A stretch of 64,000 nt of DNA from a virus. The DNA is taken from IMG/VR virus record IMGVR_UViG_3300035670_000039, positions 62,001 to 126,000 of that record. One strand, given 5' to 3'. The notes under the pieces are model-generated. The model did not search any database, was not told the DNA's origin, and saw only the letters and a program-made list of their open reading frames with translations. This document shows positions 18,080 through 25,539 of this stretch, piece after piece; the first letter of the stretch is position 1, and each line of letters begins with the position of its first letter. Both the position numbers and the translations under genes were made by a program.

Positions 18080-18512
18080 ATTCCAACATTTTATCGAAAG
18101 ATTCGAAAACGTATCTTCTATTTGCTTCTATGACATAACCTTCGTCTGTTTTATAGACGAAGGTTTTTCTTTTCTCGTTGACCATATCTAAAGATGGAAC
18201 TTCTATTTCAGAAAACATTCTGTATTCATCATCTATACGAAAATTCATTTCACCCAATATATCAATTTCCGTAAAATCCCATCCGTTTGGATTATCTATA
18301 TCTTCTAACTTAAACATTTTTTCTTCTTCAAAATTATCATTGTTTATAAAGTTAATTAATTTTGGAGACTTATAATTGTTGTAGCTATTATTCATAGAAC
18401 GCACATCTGGGTTGGAATATGGAGTTTCGTCCCCAGTTCTTTTTATAAACTTATAATTGTCTTTTGTGGAATTCATATGTTTAGCTAGATTTGGATTGAA
18501 ATTATAGGCCAT
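18054..18512 (-). CDS. Unknown protein, convergent with the head operon
   Basis: A 152-residue acidic, Asn-rich soluble protein without recognisable domains. N-terminal third is Asn/Ser/Tyr-rich and likely disordered; the rest (EYRMFSEIEVPSLDMVNEKR, VFESFDKMLEFIDSI) looks folded. It is the second gene of a two-gene minus-strand unit, overlapping the upstream gene by 11 bp. Its 3' end overlaps the convergent gene by 26 bp and its coding sequence contains the plus-strand terminator of the head operon. Confidence 0.65.
   Translation of the reverse strand: MAYNFNPNLAKHMNSTKDNYKFIKRTGDETPYSNPDVRSMNNSYNNYKSPKLINFINNDNFEEEKMFKLEDIDNPNGWDFTEIDILGEMNFRIDDEYRMFSEIEVPSLDMVNEKRKTFVYKTDEGYVIEANRRYVFESFDKMLEFIDSIPMS
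18137..18175 (+). terminator. Intrinsic terminator for the head operon, embedded in the opposing gene
   Basis: AACCTTCGTCT (18137-18147) pairs with AGACGAAGGTT (18155-18165) around a 7-nt loop, followed by TTTTTCTTTTC. It reads as a plus-strand terminator about 58 bp after the last plus-strand stop, yet lies in the coding sequence of the minus-strand gene at 18054-18512. Confidence 0.85.
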
Positions 18513-19095
18513 AAGAGTTAATTCTATCTATAAAGTCAGATAGGGTTTTTGTTTGTTCAGAATCTTTATTCTTATCCAAAGCAGTACTTAACATACTGAA
18601 TATTTCTTTGTCTGGTTTATCAGGATAAGATCTTTGAATAAAACAAGCATATACAATTAAATTTTCATTTTTTTGATCTATGAGCTTTTTAAACACATAT
18701 TTCTTGGTACTACCATTACTAAATATTTCAGTTTCTATTTTTGTATTTTCTGGTGGGTTAGGAATAAAATTTGTTTTTCCAAATCCACTAAATCCTGCTT
18801 GTTTACTTTGAAAAGTTAACATTTCTTTTTTAGTAAACGGAATACCTTCATTTTCTTTTAGTACTTGGTTAAATGATTTGCCTTTAATGATATCAAAATC
18901 ACTCAATGAATATTCTGCTTCATTAAGACTTTTCAATATTTCTTTCAATTTAACAAAGTGTTTTACACTACTTGGTTTGATGGTACGTGCCATCTTACGA
19001 ACTTGTGGTGAAACTTCTTTTGATTTGATTCCACCTTTTTGTAGTGCTCTTACCAATCTAAATAGTCTGGCTTGTTTTTCGCTTTTTGCAGGCAT
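18502..19095 (-). CDS. Protein with a DUF3008-like N-terminus
   Basis: A 197-residue protein beginning MPAKSEKQARLFRLVRALQK, followed by KMARTIKPSSVKHFVK; this arrangement resembles the small DUF3008 family, whose function is unknown. The C-terminal 120 residues (KKEMLTFQSKQAGFSGFGKT, LIVYACFIQRSYPDKPDKE) are not recognised. First gene of a minus-strand pair, divergent from the scaffold gene, with its own late-promoter-like box 5 nt before the start. Confidence 0.68.
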   Translation of the reverse strand: MPAKSEKQARLFRLVRALQKGGIKSKEVSPQVRKMARTIKPSSVKHFVKLKEILKSLNEAEYSLSDFDIIKGKSFNQVLKENEGIPFTKKEMLTFQSKQAGFSGFGKTNFIPNPPENTKIETEIFSNGSTKKYVFKKLIDQKNENLIVYACFIQRSYPDKPDKEIFSMLSTALDKNKDSEQTKTLSDFIDRINSYGL

Positions 19096-19100
19096 ATATC

Positions 19101-19108
19101 AATAAATA
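19101..19108 (-). promoter_or_regulatory. Late-promoter-like box TATTTATT (minus strand), 5 nt before ATG
   Basis: Read on the minus strand, TATTTATT is followed by GATAT and the ATG of the gene ending at 18502. Its orientation is the same relative to its gene as for plus-strand copies. Confidence 0.5.
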
Positions 19109-19141
19109 TAAAATATTTTCATTTGTTTCAATTTTAAATTA

Positions 19142-19149
19142 TATTTATT
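19142..19149 (+). promoter_or_regulatory. Late-promoter-like box TATTTATT before the scaffold gene
   Basis: It lies about 100 nt before the scaffold ATG at 19251, giving the longest leader in the window, and 33 bp from the divergent minus-strand box. A GAAAGG ribosome site is at 19232-19237. Confidence 0.4.
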
Positions 19150-19250
19150 ATTCAAATACATCATTCTTTGATGTCACATACATTTATCTTCTTTGGAGTT
19201 CTTCAATAGCTTCACCAACAAATAACAATAAGAAAGGCAGAAATATAATT

Positions 19251-20333
19251 ATGAGCGATCTATTAAAAGAAAGCATTGCGGATGCAAAGGCTGTACGTGA
19301 AACAGCATTGGCAAATGCAAAGACCTTCCTTGAAGAAAGTTTTGCAAACAGTATGAAAGAAATGTTTGCAGATAAACTCAAGGAAGAAATGGCAGAAGAA
19401 ACCGAAGCACCAGAAGGTGAAGAAGGCAAGATTGAAGAAAAACTTGCATCTTCCAATATTGGTAAGGATGATGGTCTAACAGCTAAGACTGCAAAACCAG
19501 TGAATCCATCACCAGCTGCAAATAAAAACACAACTCCAGCAGGCAAACAAGAATTCGACGTAAAGCTTGAAGAAGAAGCTGCCGTTGAAGAAGGCGCTGA
19601 AGTAACCAGTGAAGAACTAGACGAAATTCTAGCAGAACTAGAAGGTGAAGTATCCGAAGGAGCTTCCGACGATGCCGGTGAATCTGATGATTCCGAAGCT
19701 TCAATGGAAGAAGAAATTAATTTAGACGAACTTCTAGCAGAACTAGAAGGCGAAGATCCAGCAGCTGCACCAGCACCTGCTCCAGCTCCAGAAGCTCCTG
19801 TTGCTCCAGCTGCTCCAGCTGCTGAAGTACCAGCTCCAGCCCCAGCTCAAGTTCCATCTCCTTCAGAAGGTGAATACTCAGAAGAAGTATCCGCTGAAGA
19901 AATGGCAGAAGCTCTAGTAGCTATCAACGAAGAAAATGAACAACTAAAGTCTCAATTGAGCGAACACATCAAGACTGTAAAGTATTTGAAGAGTGTTCTA
20001 TCTGAAACAAATCTATTAAATGCTAAGTTGCTCTACACCAACAAATTGTTCAAAGGTAAAGCTCTTACCGAAGATCAAAAGTTGAAGATCATCAACACTT
20101 TCGACTTGACCAAGAATATTCGTGAAGTCAAGTTGGCATATACAGTTTTAGCCGAATCACTTAATTCCGGTGCATCAGTTGTCAAGAAAAAGACCAATAC
20201 AACTGCTCAAACTATCACCGAAGGTTTGGCAAGCAAACCAGTATCCAGTACAAAGCCTGATTCTACCATTGTAGAACCTCAAGCTGAAGTAATGGCTTCA
20301 AGATTCCAAAAACTCGCAGGAATCAAGAAGTAA
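19251..20333 (+). CDS. 22: Prohead core scaffolding protein (gp22-like)
   Basis: A 360-residue, strongly acidic, low-complexity protein lying between protease and major capsid genes as gp22 does in T4. It has an N-terminal helix (MSDLLKESIADAKAVRE), an Ala/Pro/Glu-rich middle and a helical C-terminal region (INEENEQLKSQLSEHIKTVK) ending RFQKLAGIKK. Many (L/I)xE sites, such as LLAE repeats, would be cut by the gp21 protease as the core is degraded. The start is ATG 19251 after a GAAAGG site; the open frame reaches 19086 but that part is leader. Functional assignment rests on position and composition. Confidence 0.85.
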   Translation: MSDLLKESIADAKAVRETALANAKTFLEESFANSMKEMFADKLKEEMAEETEAPEGEEGKIEEKLASSNIGKDDGLTAKTAKPVNPSPAANKNTTPAGKQEFDVKLEEEAAVEEGAEVTSEELDEILAELEGEVSEGASDDAGESDDSEASMEEEINLDELLAELEGEDPAAAPAPAPAPEAPVAPAAPAAEVPAPAPAQVPSPSEGEYSEEVSAEEMAEALVAINEENEQLKSQLSEHIKTVKYLKSVLSETNLLNAKLLYTNKLFKGKALTEDQKLKIINTFDLTKNIREVKLAYTVLAESLNSGASVVKKKTNTTAQTITEGLASKPVSSTKPDSTIVEPQAEVMASRFQKLAGIKK

Positions 20334-20385
20334 TTAGTTTGCGAGTAAAAACCTAACAGTAATTAATATAGAAAGAAACAAAAAT

Positions 20386-22212
20386 ATGAGTATGGATGTA
20401 AAAAGTCTATTGACAGGAAATATGAATCCACAAGCCAAATTGATGGCTGAAACACGTGGATTACAATCCAAGTGGGAAAAGACAGGCCTCCTAGAAGGTT
20501 GCCAAGGTGTTGAAAAAGCACATATGTCAATCCTATTGGAAAACCAAGCAAAACAATTGCTTGACGAAGCAACCACCACCGGTACCTCTACCAGTTCAGA
20601 ACAATGGGCTGGTGTAGCTCTACCATTGGTACGCCGTGTATTCGCTGAAATCGCCGCTAAGGAATTCGTCAGCGTACAACCAATGAATCTACCATCTGGT
20701 CTAATTTTCTATCTAGACTTCAAGTATGGTACAACCGCTCCTGGTAGTGATTTGCGTAACTTGAACAACGGTAGTTCCGTAACTACCCGTGCAGGTAAGC
20801 AATTGAACGACAGTTTGTTCGGTGGTACAGGTAAGAAGTTGGGTTCAACTGATGACGCAGTACGTGGTCTATACGGTCAAGGTGCTTATGCTTACTCAGT
20901 TCGTCCAGTAAGTAGCTCTGCTATTACCCTAGCTAAGAGTGCAACTGCAACCGCAACTGGTAACACCATCCAAACCGCTTCTTGGAACGACGTTCAATTT
21001 GCTGCTGAATTAAGCGCATCTGTCGTAGCTAAGAAGTTGTTCAAGGTTATCTTGAACCACGACGACAACACCACTGGTGTTGCTGGTCAAGGATATATGT
21101 ACAACGTTGACTTGAATGCAGTACGTTCATTCAACTTGATCTCTGGTTCTACCGCTCCAACTACTCTACAAAGCAATGGTTTGGTATTGAACACCTATTC
21201 AAAAGCAATTAACACTGGTAGTTTGAGCAATCCATTCTATCAATCCGTATATATCGTATCCGCTTCTAATAGCGCATTCGGTGGTGCAGCAAGCAACGTT
21301 AAGTTGATCTATACCCTACAACCTACCGATAACCTACGTGGTGACTTCGAAGCTGGTAAGACCGCTGGTGAAGGTTCTGGTACCTCAGGTAACGTTGCTA
21401 CTCAAAGCATCGATACTGATATCAGTATCCCAGAAGTAAACTTGGTACTAAACAGCGAACCAATCGTTGCTAAGACCCGTAAGTTGAAAGCAGTCTGGAC
21501 CCCAGAATTGGCTCAAGACTTGAACGCATATCACTCTATCGACGCAGAAGCAGAACTTACTGCTCTATTGAGTGAATATGTATCTATGGAAATCGATCTT
21601 GAAATCCTAGACATGTTGAACGAAGCCGTTGAAGGCGTAACAACCGAAGCTTGGTCCGCCCAAATCGGTGTTGAATTCAGCAAGGGATTGAATGCAACTA
21701 CTGGTGAAGCAATCTTCACACGTAATGCAAACAGTTCACCAAACCGTACTGCTTACGTAAAGAGCACTTGGTTCCAAACTCTTGGAAACAAGATCCAAAA
21801 GGTATCTAACACAATCCAAAAATTGACCCTACGTGGTGGTGCAAACTTCTTGGTCGTAAGTCCAGACGTTGCAACTATCCTAGAATCAATCCCAGGATAT
21901 GTAGTAAACACCGATGGTGATCAAGCTAAGTTCGCAATGGGCGTAAGCCGCGTTGGTAGCTTTGCTTCTCGCTTCCAAGTTTACAAGAACCCATACATGA
22001 CCGATAACGTAGTATTGGTTGGTTTCCGTGGAAACAACTTCCTAGAAACCGGTGCTGTATATGCTCCATATATCCCACTAATCCAAACTCCATTGGTCTA
22101 TGATCCAGTGAACTTCACTCCACGCCGTGGTGTGATGACTCGCTACGCTAAGAAGGTAGTGCGCCCTGAGTTCTACGGTAAGGTTATCATCGGTGACCTA
22201 GACACCGTATAA
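20386..22212 (+). CDS. 23: Major capsid protein (gp23-like)
   Basis: The 608-residue shell subunit (T4 gp23 has 521). It has the gp23-type N-terminal delta region (residues 1-61) ending LLDE followed by Ala62, a fitting gp21 cleavage site in the same position as T4's Glu65/Ala66. The conserved body includes WAGVALPLVRRVFAEI, PMNLPSGLIFYLDF, WTPELAQDLNAYHSIDAEAE and the C-terminal MTRYAKKVVRPEFYG. Its GC content and codon choice (many CTA, AAC, GGT) differ from accessory genes, like the sheath, as expected for a very highly expressed gene. A terminator follows. Confidence 0.95.
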   Translation: MSMDVKSLLTGNMNPQAKLMAETRGLQSKWEKTGLLEGCQGVEKAHMSILLENQAKQLLDEATTTGTSTSSEQWAGVALPLVRRVFAEIAAKEFVSVQPMNLPSGLIFYLDFKYGTTAPGSDLRNLNNGSSVTTRAGKQLNDSLFGGTGKKLGSTDDAVRGLYGQGAYAYSVRPVSSSAITLAKSATATATGNTIQTASWNDVQFAAELSASVVAKKLFKVILNHDDNTTGVAGQGYMYNVDLNAVRSFNLISGSTAPTTLQSNGLVLNTYSKAINTGSLSNPFYQSVYIVSASNSAFGGAASNVKLIYTLQPTDNLRGDFEAGKTAGEGSGTSGNVATQSIDTDISIPEVNLVLNSEPIVAKTRKLKAVWTPELAQDLNAYHSIDAEAELTALLSEYVSMEIDLEILDMLNEAVEGVTTEAWSAQIGVEFSKGLNATTGEAIFTRNANSSPNRTAYVKSTWFQTLGNKIQKVSNTIQKLTLRGGANFLVVSPDVATILESIPGYVVNTDGDQAKFAMGVSRVGSFASRFQVYKNPYMTDNVVLVGFRGNNFLETGAVYAPYIPLIQTPLVYDPVNFTPRRGVMTRYAKKVVRPEFYGKVIIGDLDTV

Positions 22213-22236
22213 TCTGAACGATTAGTAAGTTAAAAC

Positions 22237-22269
22237 AAACCCATCAGTTGAAAGGCTGATGGGTTTTTT
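22237..22269. terminator. Bidirectional terminator between capsid and Mom-like genes
   Basis: AAACCCATCAG pairs with CTGATGGGTTT around an 8-nt loop, with TTTTTT following on the plus strand and TTTGTTTT on the minus strand. It separates two convergent genes. Confidence 0.88.
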
Positions 22270-22275
22270 CTTGCA

Positions 22276-23049
22276 TTATTCAAAAAATTCGCTGGTAGAA
22301 TCTACAATTATTTCTTGAACTTCTTCTTTAAAAGATGTACTTTTTAGATATGGCAATGTTTTATGCTTAAGAGATTTGATTAACTTCTTATTTTCTATCT
22401 TATTAGTAATAAACTTGATATAACGATGTTTACCACTCTCTCGTTTACGCCAGAATGTTCTACCGATGCGATCTTTTAGTTTATCTACACTGTGTGTTTT
22501 CCATCTTGAATATACACTTCTACTGTGTATCCAGTCATAGTTAGGAGGACCAACTAAACTAACACTATAGTTAGGCATTATAGCGATATCTACATAGTTA
22601 TCGCCTTGATATAGAAATCCAGTTGCTTGATAGATTGTGCCTGCGTGTCCAGCTTCACTATCCGCATAACTGAGAATACATTTGATGTGGGGATATTCAG
22701 TATTTAATAATCTAAAACTCTCGGCAATACAATAACTTTCTATATTCTTACCATATCCATCTGCTATCCATAAACGTGTTAATTCCAACACATTATCATT
22801 AGTAAGTAGTGAAGAGATACTGGTACTAGCATTTCTACCCACGGCATTTCCATATACTAATACACCTATTAGTCGTTCGTTAAACCCACCAAAGAATGTA
22901 CTCTCTACATATTCTTTATAGTATACTCCATAAGCTACAGTACAAAGAGACCACTTGTGTGTATAATGATTCTTTTCAATAAGAGTTTTTGCAACATTCT
23001 TATTGATGCTTTTGACGTAAATTAATGTGGGGTCAAAATACTCCGACAT
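22276..23049 (-). CDS. Mom-like DNA modification protein (GNAT fold)
   Basis: The 257-residue protein resembles the phage Mu Mom family, which makes an adenine carbamoylmethyl modification that blocks restriction. Family-like segments are LIEKNHYTHKWSLCTVAYGV, ERLIGVLVYGNAVGR, VLELTRLWIADGYGKNIESY and ILSYADSEAGHAGTIYQATG, the last recalling the acetyl-CoA-site region of the GNAT fold. A basic C-terminal tail could contact DNA. The gene has a strong sigma70-like promoter whose -10 is only 6 nt before the ATG, unlike the late boxes elsewhere, so it may be expressed early. The actual modification is not known from sequence. Confidence 0.75.
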   Translation of the reverse strand: MSEYFDPTLIYVKSINKNVAKTLIEKNHYTHKWSLCTVAYGVYYKEYVESTFFGGFNERLIGVLVYGNAVGRNASTSISSLLTNDNVLELTRLWIADGYGKNIESYCIAESFRLLNTEYPHIKCILSYADSEAGHAGTIYQATGFLYQGDNYVDIAIMPNYSVSLVGPPNYDWIHSRSVYSRWKTHSVDKLKDRIGRTFWRKRESGKHRYIKFITNKIENKKLIKSLKHKTLPYLKSTSFKEEVQEIIVDSTSEFFE

Positions 23050-23055
23050 TATTTC

Positions 23056-23083
23056 AGTATAACCATATAACTCTAACTGTCAA
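23056..23083 (-). promoter_or_regulatory. Sigma70-like promoter for the Mom-like gene, predicted leaderless
   Basis: On the minus strand TTGACA (23083-23078), a 16-bp spacer and TATACT (23061-23056) are followed by 6 nt and the ATG at 23049. The predicted transcription start falls at the start codon. Confidence 0.7.
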
Positions 23084-23086
23084 GAT

Positions 23087-23299
23087 TTATATTATATAAA
23101 AAAGACCTTTGGAATTATAAACCACAGTTCTGATTTTGGTATCATTAATCTTATTGATACCAAGTCTATCTATTACTTGAAATGGATCAGGGTGATTATT
23201 TATAGGAGCTGCCATAACTCTATCCTTTATTTTGTATACATCCAAGTCTGTATTAACAATACTTGGATGATATTGTCTTACTAAAGGCATTGTTTTCAT
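23087..23299 (-). CDS. Small protein, last gene of the cyclase operon
   Basis: A 70-residue soluble protein without recognised domains (DPFQVIDRLGINKINDTKIR). Its ATG overlaps the TGA of the cyclase gene (ATGA), so it is translationally coupled to it and likely works with it. Length and coupling suggest a regulatory partner, but nothing in the sequence shows this. Confidence 0.62.
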   Translation of the reverse strand: MKTMPLVRQYHPSIVNTDLDVYKIKDRVMAAPINNHPDPFQVIDRLGINKINDTKIRTVVYNSKGLFYII

Positions 23300-25071
23300 A
23301 CTGGTTTATTTGTTGTTGGTTCTACTTTCTTTACTCTACTAGATGGAAATGCTTTGTTACCAAAATCACTACCGTGTAAACTATACAAATGCATAACTAC
23401 ACCGTGTTTCACAACCACATCTCCCAAGTCATTTACTAATACATATGGCGGTCTATCATATTTTAACATTACTGCTGAACTAACCAATAGATGATTGCTT
23501 TCACCCGCATCCATTACTCTTTGAGCATAATTGATACCATCACCACTGATATTGAGATTGCCATTAATATCTTCCATTGGTATTACAGGCCCACAATGTA
23601 CACCCATTCTCATTTGTAAATCTGGTCTATCCTTTACTGCTTTAGCTATAGTAACTGCACAATTCATTGCATCTTCCAAATAAGTAAAGAATCCCAATAC
23701 CATACCATCGCCAGTAGGTAATATAATTAACTTTTCAAGAGCATTAGCTGTTTTGTATTGCATTGTAGACTTGACTAATGTACCCAAATCTTTACAAGCT
23801 TTCTTTTGTTCATCTGTTGTTTTCTTACTATAAGCAACAATGTCCATAAAGAATATATAACCTTCTTGTTCTACATCCAATTGCAATCTACCAGATTTGA
23901 CTTCTACATCAACTTGTTCAACTTTCTTGGCAACTTGTTTGACAGGTTTAACAACTTCTACCTTCTTTTCTTCTTTCTTTTCTACCACTGGAATATCTTT
24001 AAGTTTCAAGAAATCCTTCCAGTTGATTTTCTTAGCTGGTGCATCTTTTTTCTTTGGTTCTTTTGTTGCTTGTTCTTCTTCGTGTTTCTTTATTGCAGCT
24101 TCTTCACGATTACGTTTTTCAACAAACAATGCAATTTGTTTTTTAACTTCATCTGTGATGTATATGTTTACATCTTTTCCACCACCACCAATATCGTGTT
24201 TCTTTTTTCTTTGCGCACCTTTGGATTGTAGATATGTTTGCATTTCTACATTTCCAGTCTTGAATGCAATGTCTAACGGAGCAATTTCACCTTTGAAATC
24301 CGCACCGTTAACATTCGCACCTAAATGTACCAAAAATTCCACCATATCAACATCGTTAGCGTTAACGGCATAATGTAGTGGCATCCATCCATTCTTTTCA
24401 TCTCTGCCATTGATTTTACCATCTTTATCAAAGAATGATTGTACACCTTCAAAATCACCAGTTTCCGCGCAAAAATGAATGCTGGTACCACCTGCGGATT
24501 TAGCACCGTACTTATTCAACAATTTAACAACATCACCTCTATTGGTATTGGATAGTACGTCAATAGGATTGTTTTTACCCAAGAAATCTTTCTTGTTGAC
24601 ATCAGCACCTCTTATAATTAGATATTCAACCAAGTGTTTTTGTCCATAATTTACAGCATAATGTAGTGCAGTCCAACCTTTACCAGCGTCAACTTCATTT
24701 ATATCACATCCTTTGTCTAACATTTCTTCAATAGAAACGATATCACCATTTTTTGCAGCCAAATGGAAGCTACTACCGCTACTGTATTTTGCCCCTCTTT
24801 GTTGTAGTATTTCTGCGATGTTTTTAAAACCTTTTTGTTCAGCTACATCCAGTGCTGTATTTTTACTGGTCCAATCTTTACAGTTGGGATCTGCACCGTG
24901 ATTTAACAGTAGTTTTACGATTTCCACTTGATTTTCTTCTACAGCAACAACCAATGGTGGATTGCCTGTATCATCGTCTCTTTGATTGACATCTACTTTT
25001 TCTTTTTCGATACAGTTGTAGACGTTATCGTATAACCCACGTTTGATGTGGGTAAAAATGTTAATAGCCAT
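23296..25071 (-). CDS. Ankyrin-repeat protein fused to a class III nucleotidyl cyclase domain
   Basis: The 591-residue protein has about eight ankyrin repeats (residues 1-288; examples GWTALHYAVNYGQKHLVEYL and GWMPLHYAVNANDVDMVEFL), a Lys/Glu-rich linker (about 290-400) and a class III cyclase homology domain (about 402-565). In the cyclase both metal-binding aspartates are present (FFMDIVAYS, Asp410; LPTGDGMVLGF, Asp455), as are the transition-state Asn and Arg (GDGINYAQRVM, Asn514 and Arg518), so it should be active. Class III enzymes make cAMP or cGMP, and related Pycsar enzymes make cCMP or cUMP; the substrate cannot be read here. It sits in an operon behind two membrane-protein genes. 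Ankyrins probably bind a protein partner that controls the cyclase. Confidence 0.9.
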   Translation of the reverse strand: MAINIFTHIKRGLYDNVYNCIEKEKVDVNQRDDDTGNPPLVVAVEENQVEIVKLLLNHGADPNCKDWTSKNTALDVAEQKGFKNIAEILQQRGAKYSSGSSFHLAAKNGDIVSIEEMLDKGCDINEVDAGKGWTALHYAVNYGQKHLVEYLIIRGADVNKKDFLGKNNPIDVLSNTNRGDVVKLLNKYGAKSAGGTSIHFCAETGDFEGVQSFFDKDGKINGRDEKNGWMPLHYAVNANDVDMVEFLVHLGANVNGADFKGEIAPLDIAFKTGNVEMQTYLQSKGAQRKKKHDIGGGGKDVNIYITDEVKKQIALFVEKRNREEAAIKKHEEEQATKEPKKKDAPAKKINWKDFLKLKDIPVVEKKEEKKVEVVKPVKQVAKKVEQVDVEVKSGRLQLDVEQEGYIFFMDIVAYSKKTTDEQKKACKDLGTLVKSTMQYKTANALEKLIILPTGDGMVLGFFTYLEDAMNCAVTIAKAVKDRPDLQMRMGVHCGPVIPMEDINGNLNISGDGINYAQRVMDAGESNHLLVSSAVMLKYDRPPYVLVNDLGDVVVKHGVVMHLYSLHGSDFGNKAFPSSRVKKVEPTTNKPV

Positions 25072-25086
25072 AGTTTAATTAGTAAA

Positions 25087-25494
25087 TTAGTCTTTTTTGA
25101 AACGGCTTAAATCCAATTGAGGTAGTGGTTTTTCTATGTTTAGACCAGCTAGTCTTTCATTTTGGATAACTAATTTACTTCCGCCTACAACCTTACCATC
25201 TACTACGTCATATATGAAAAATACAGTTTTTGTAAGTCCCACACGAACAATTCTGCCGGGTTTGCCATCAATATATACAACATCATCTTCTTTGTAATCG
25301 GACCCAATAAACATAAACAGTGCCGCGGCAAGTTTTTCAATGCTTGATTTAAACATTAGAATTACTAATCCCGCTACGAACATCCAGACATATTTGCCTG
25401 TCATATCTTGTGCGGTTGATTCTAGTACCTGTTGAGATATTACGTGTGCTGTATTTGTATCCATAATCGTCTTTAGTTTATTAACACATAACAT
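25087..25494 (-). CDS. Small membrane protein with an MscS-like beta domain
   Basis: Up to 135 residues; ATG 25464 (MDTNTAHVISQQ) is an equally good start to ATG 25494. A transmembrane helix (YVWMFVAGLVILMF) is followed by an amphipathic segment and a domain with SDYKEDDVVYIDGKPGRIVR and VGLTKTVFFIYD leading to KLVIQNERL, which reads like the beta domain of MscS mechanosensitive channels (GDxVxxxGxxGxVxxIG pattern). Full MscS has three helices; this is a minimal version with one. It lies 15 bp upstream of the cyclase gene and downstream of the lipoprotein gene, so a membrane complex or effector tied to cyclase signalling is a reasonable inference. Confidence 0.7.
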   Translation of the reverse strand: MLCVNKLKTIMDTNTAHVISQQVLESTAQDMTGKYVWMFVAGLVILMFKSSIEKLAAALFMFIGSDYKEDDVVYIDGKPGRIVRVGLTKTVFFIYDVVDGKVVGGSKLVIQNERLAGLNIEKPLPQLDLSRFKKD

Positions 25495-25526
25495 TTGTTA
25501 ACAATCTAAAACAATTATATAATAAA

Positions 25527-25534
25527 TATAAATA
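25527..25534 (-). promoter_or_regulatory. Internal late-promoter-like box TATTTATA in the minus-strand operon
   Basis: On the minus strand TATTTATA directly precedes an adjoining TATTTATT (25528-25521), 26-33 nt before ATG 25494. It could give extra transcription of the MscS-domain and cyclase genes. Confidence 0.4.
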
Positions 25535-25539
25535 TTAAT

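Noticed and set aside
19086-19250. 55-residue N-terminal extension of the scaffold protein
   Set aside because: This stretch holds divergent promoters and the leader; ATG 19251 follows a GAAAGG site and gives a normal scaffold start.
20313-20347. Terminator after the scaffold gene
   Set aside because: ACTCGCA and TGCGAGT can pair over a 21-nt loop, but A-rich rather than T-rich sequence follows on the plus strand.
23806-24373. Plus-strand open frames of 141 and 158 codons opposite the cyclase gene
   Set aside because: Composition is low-complexity Phe/Cys/Leu or Ser/Thr and they overlap well-supported ankyrin/cyclase coding on the minus strand.
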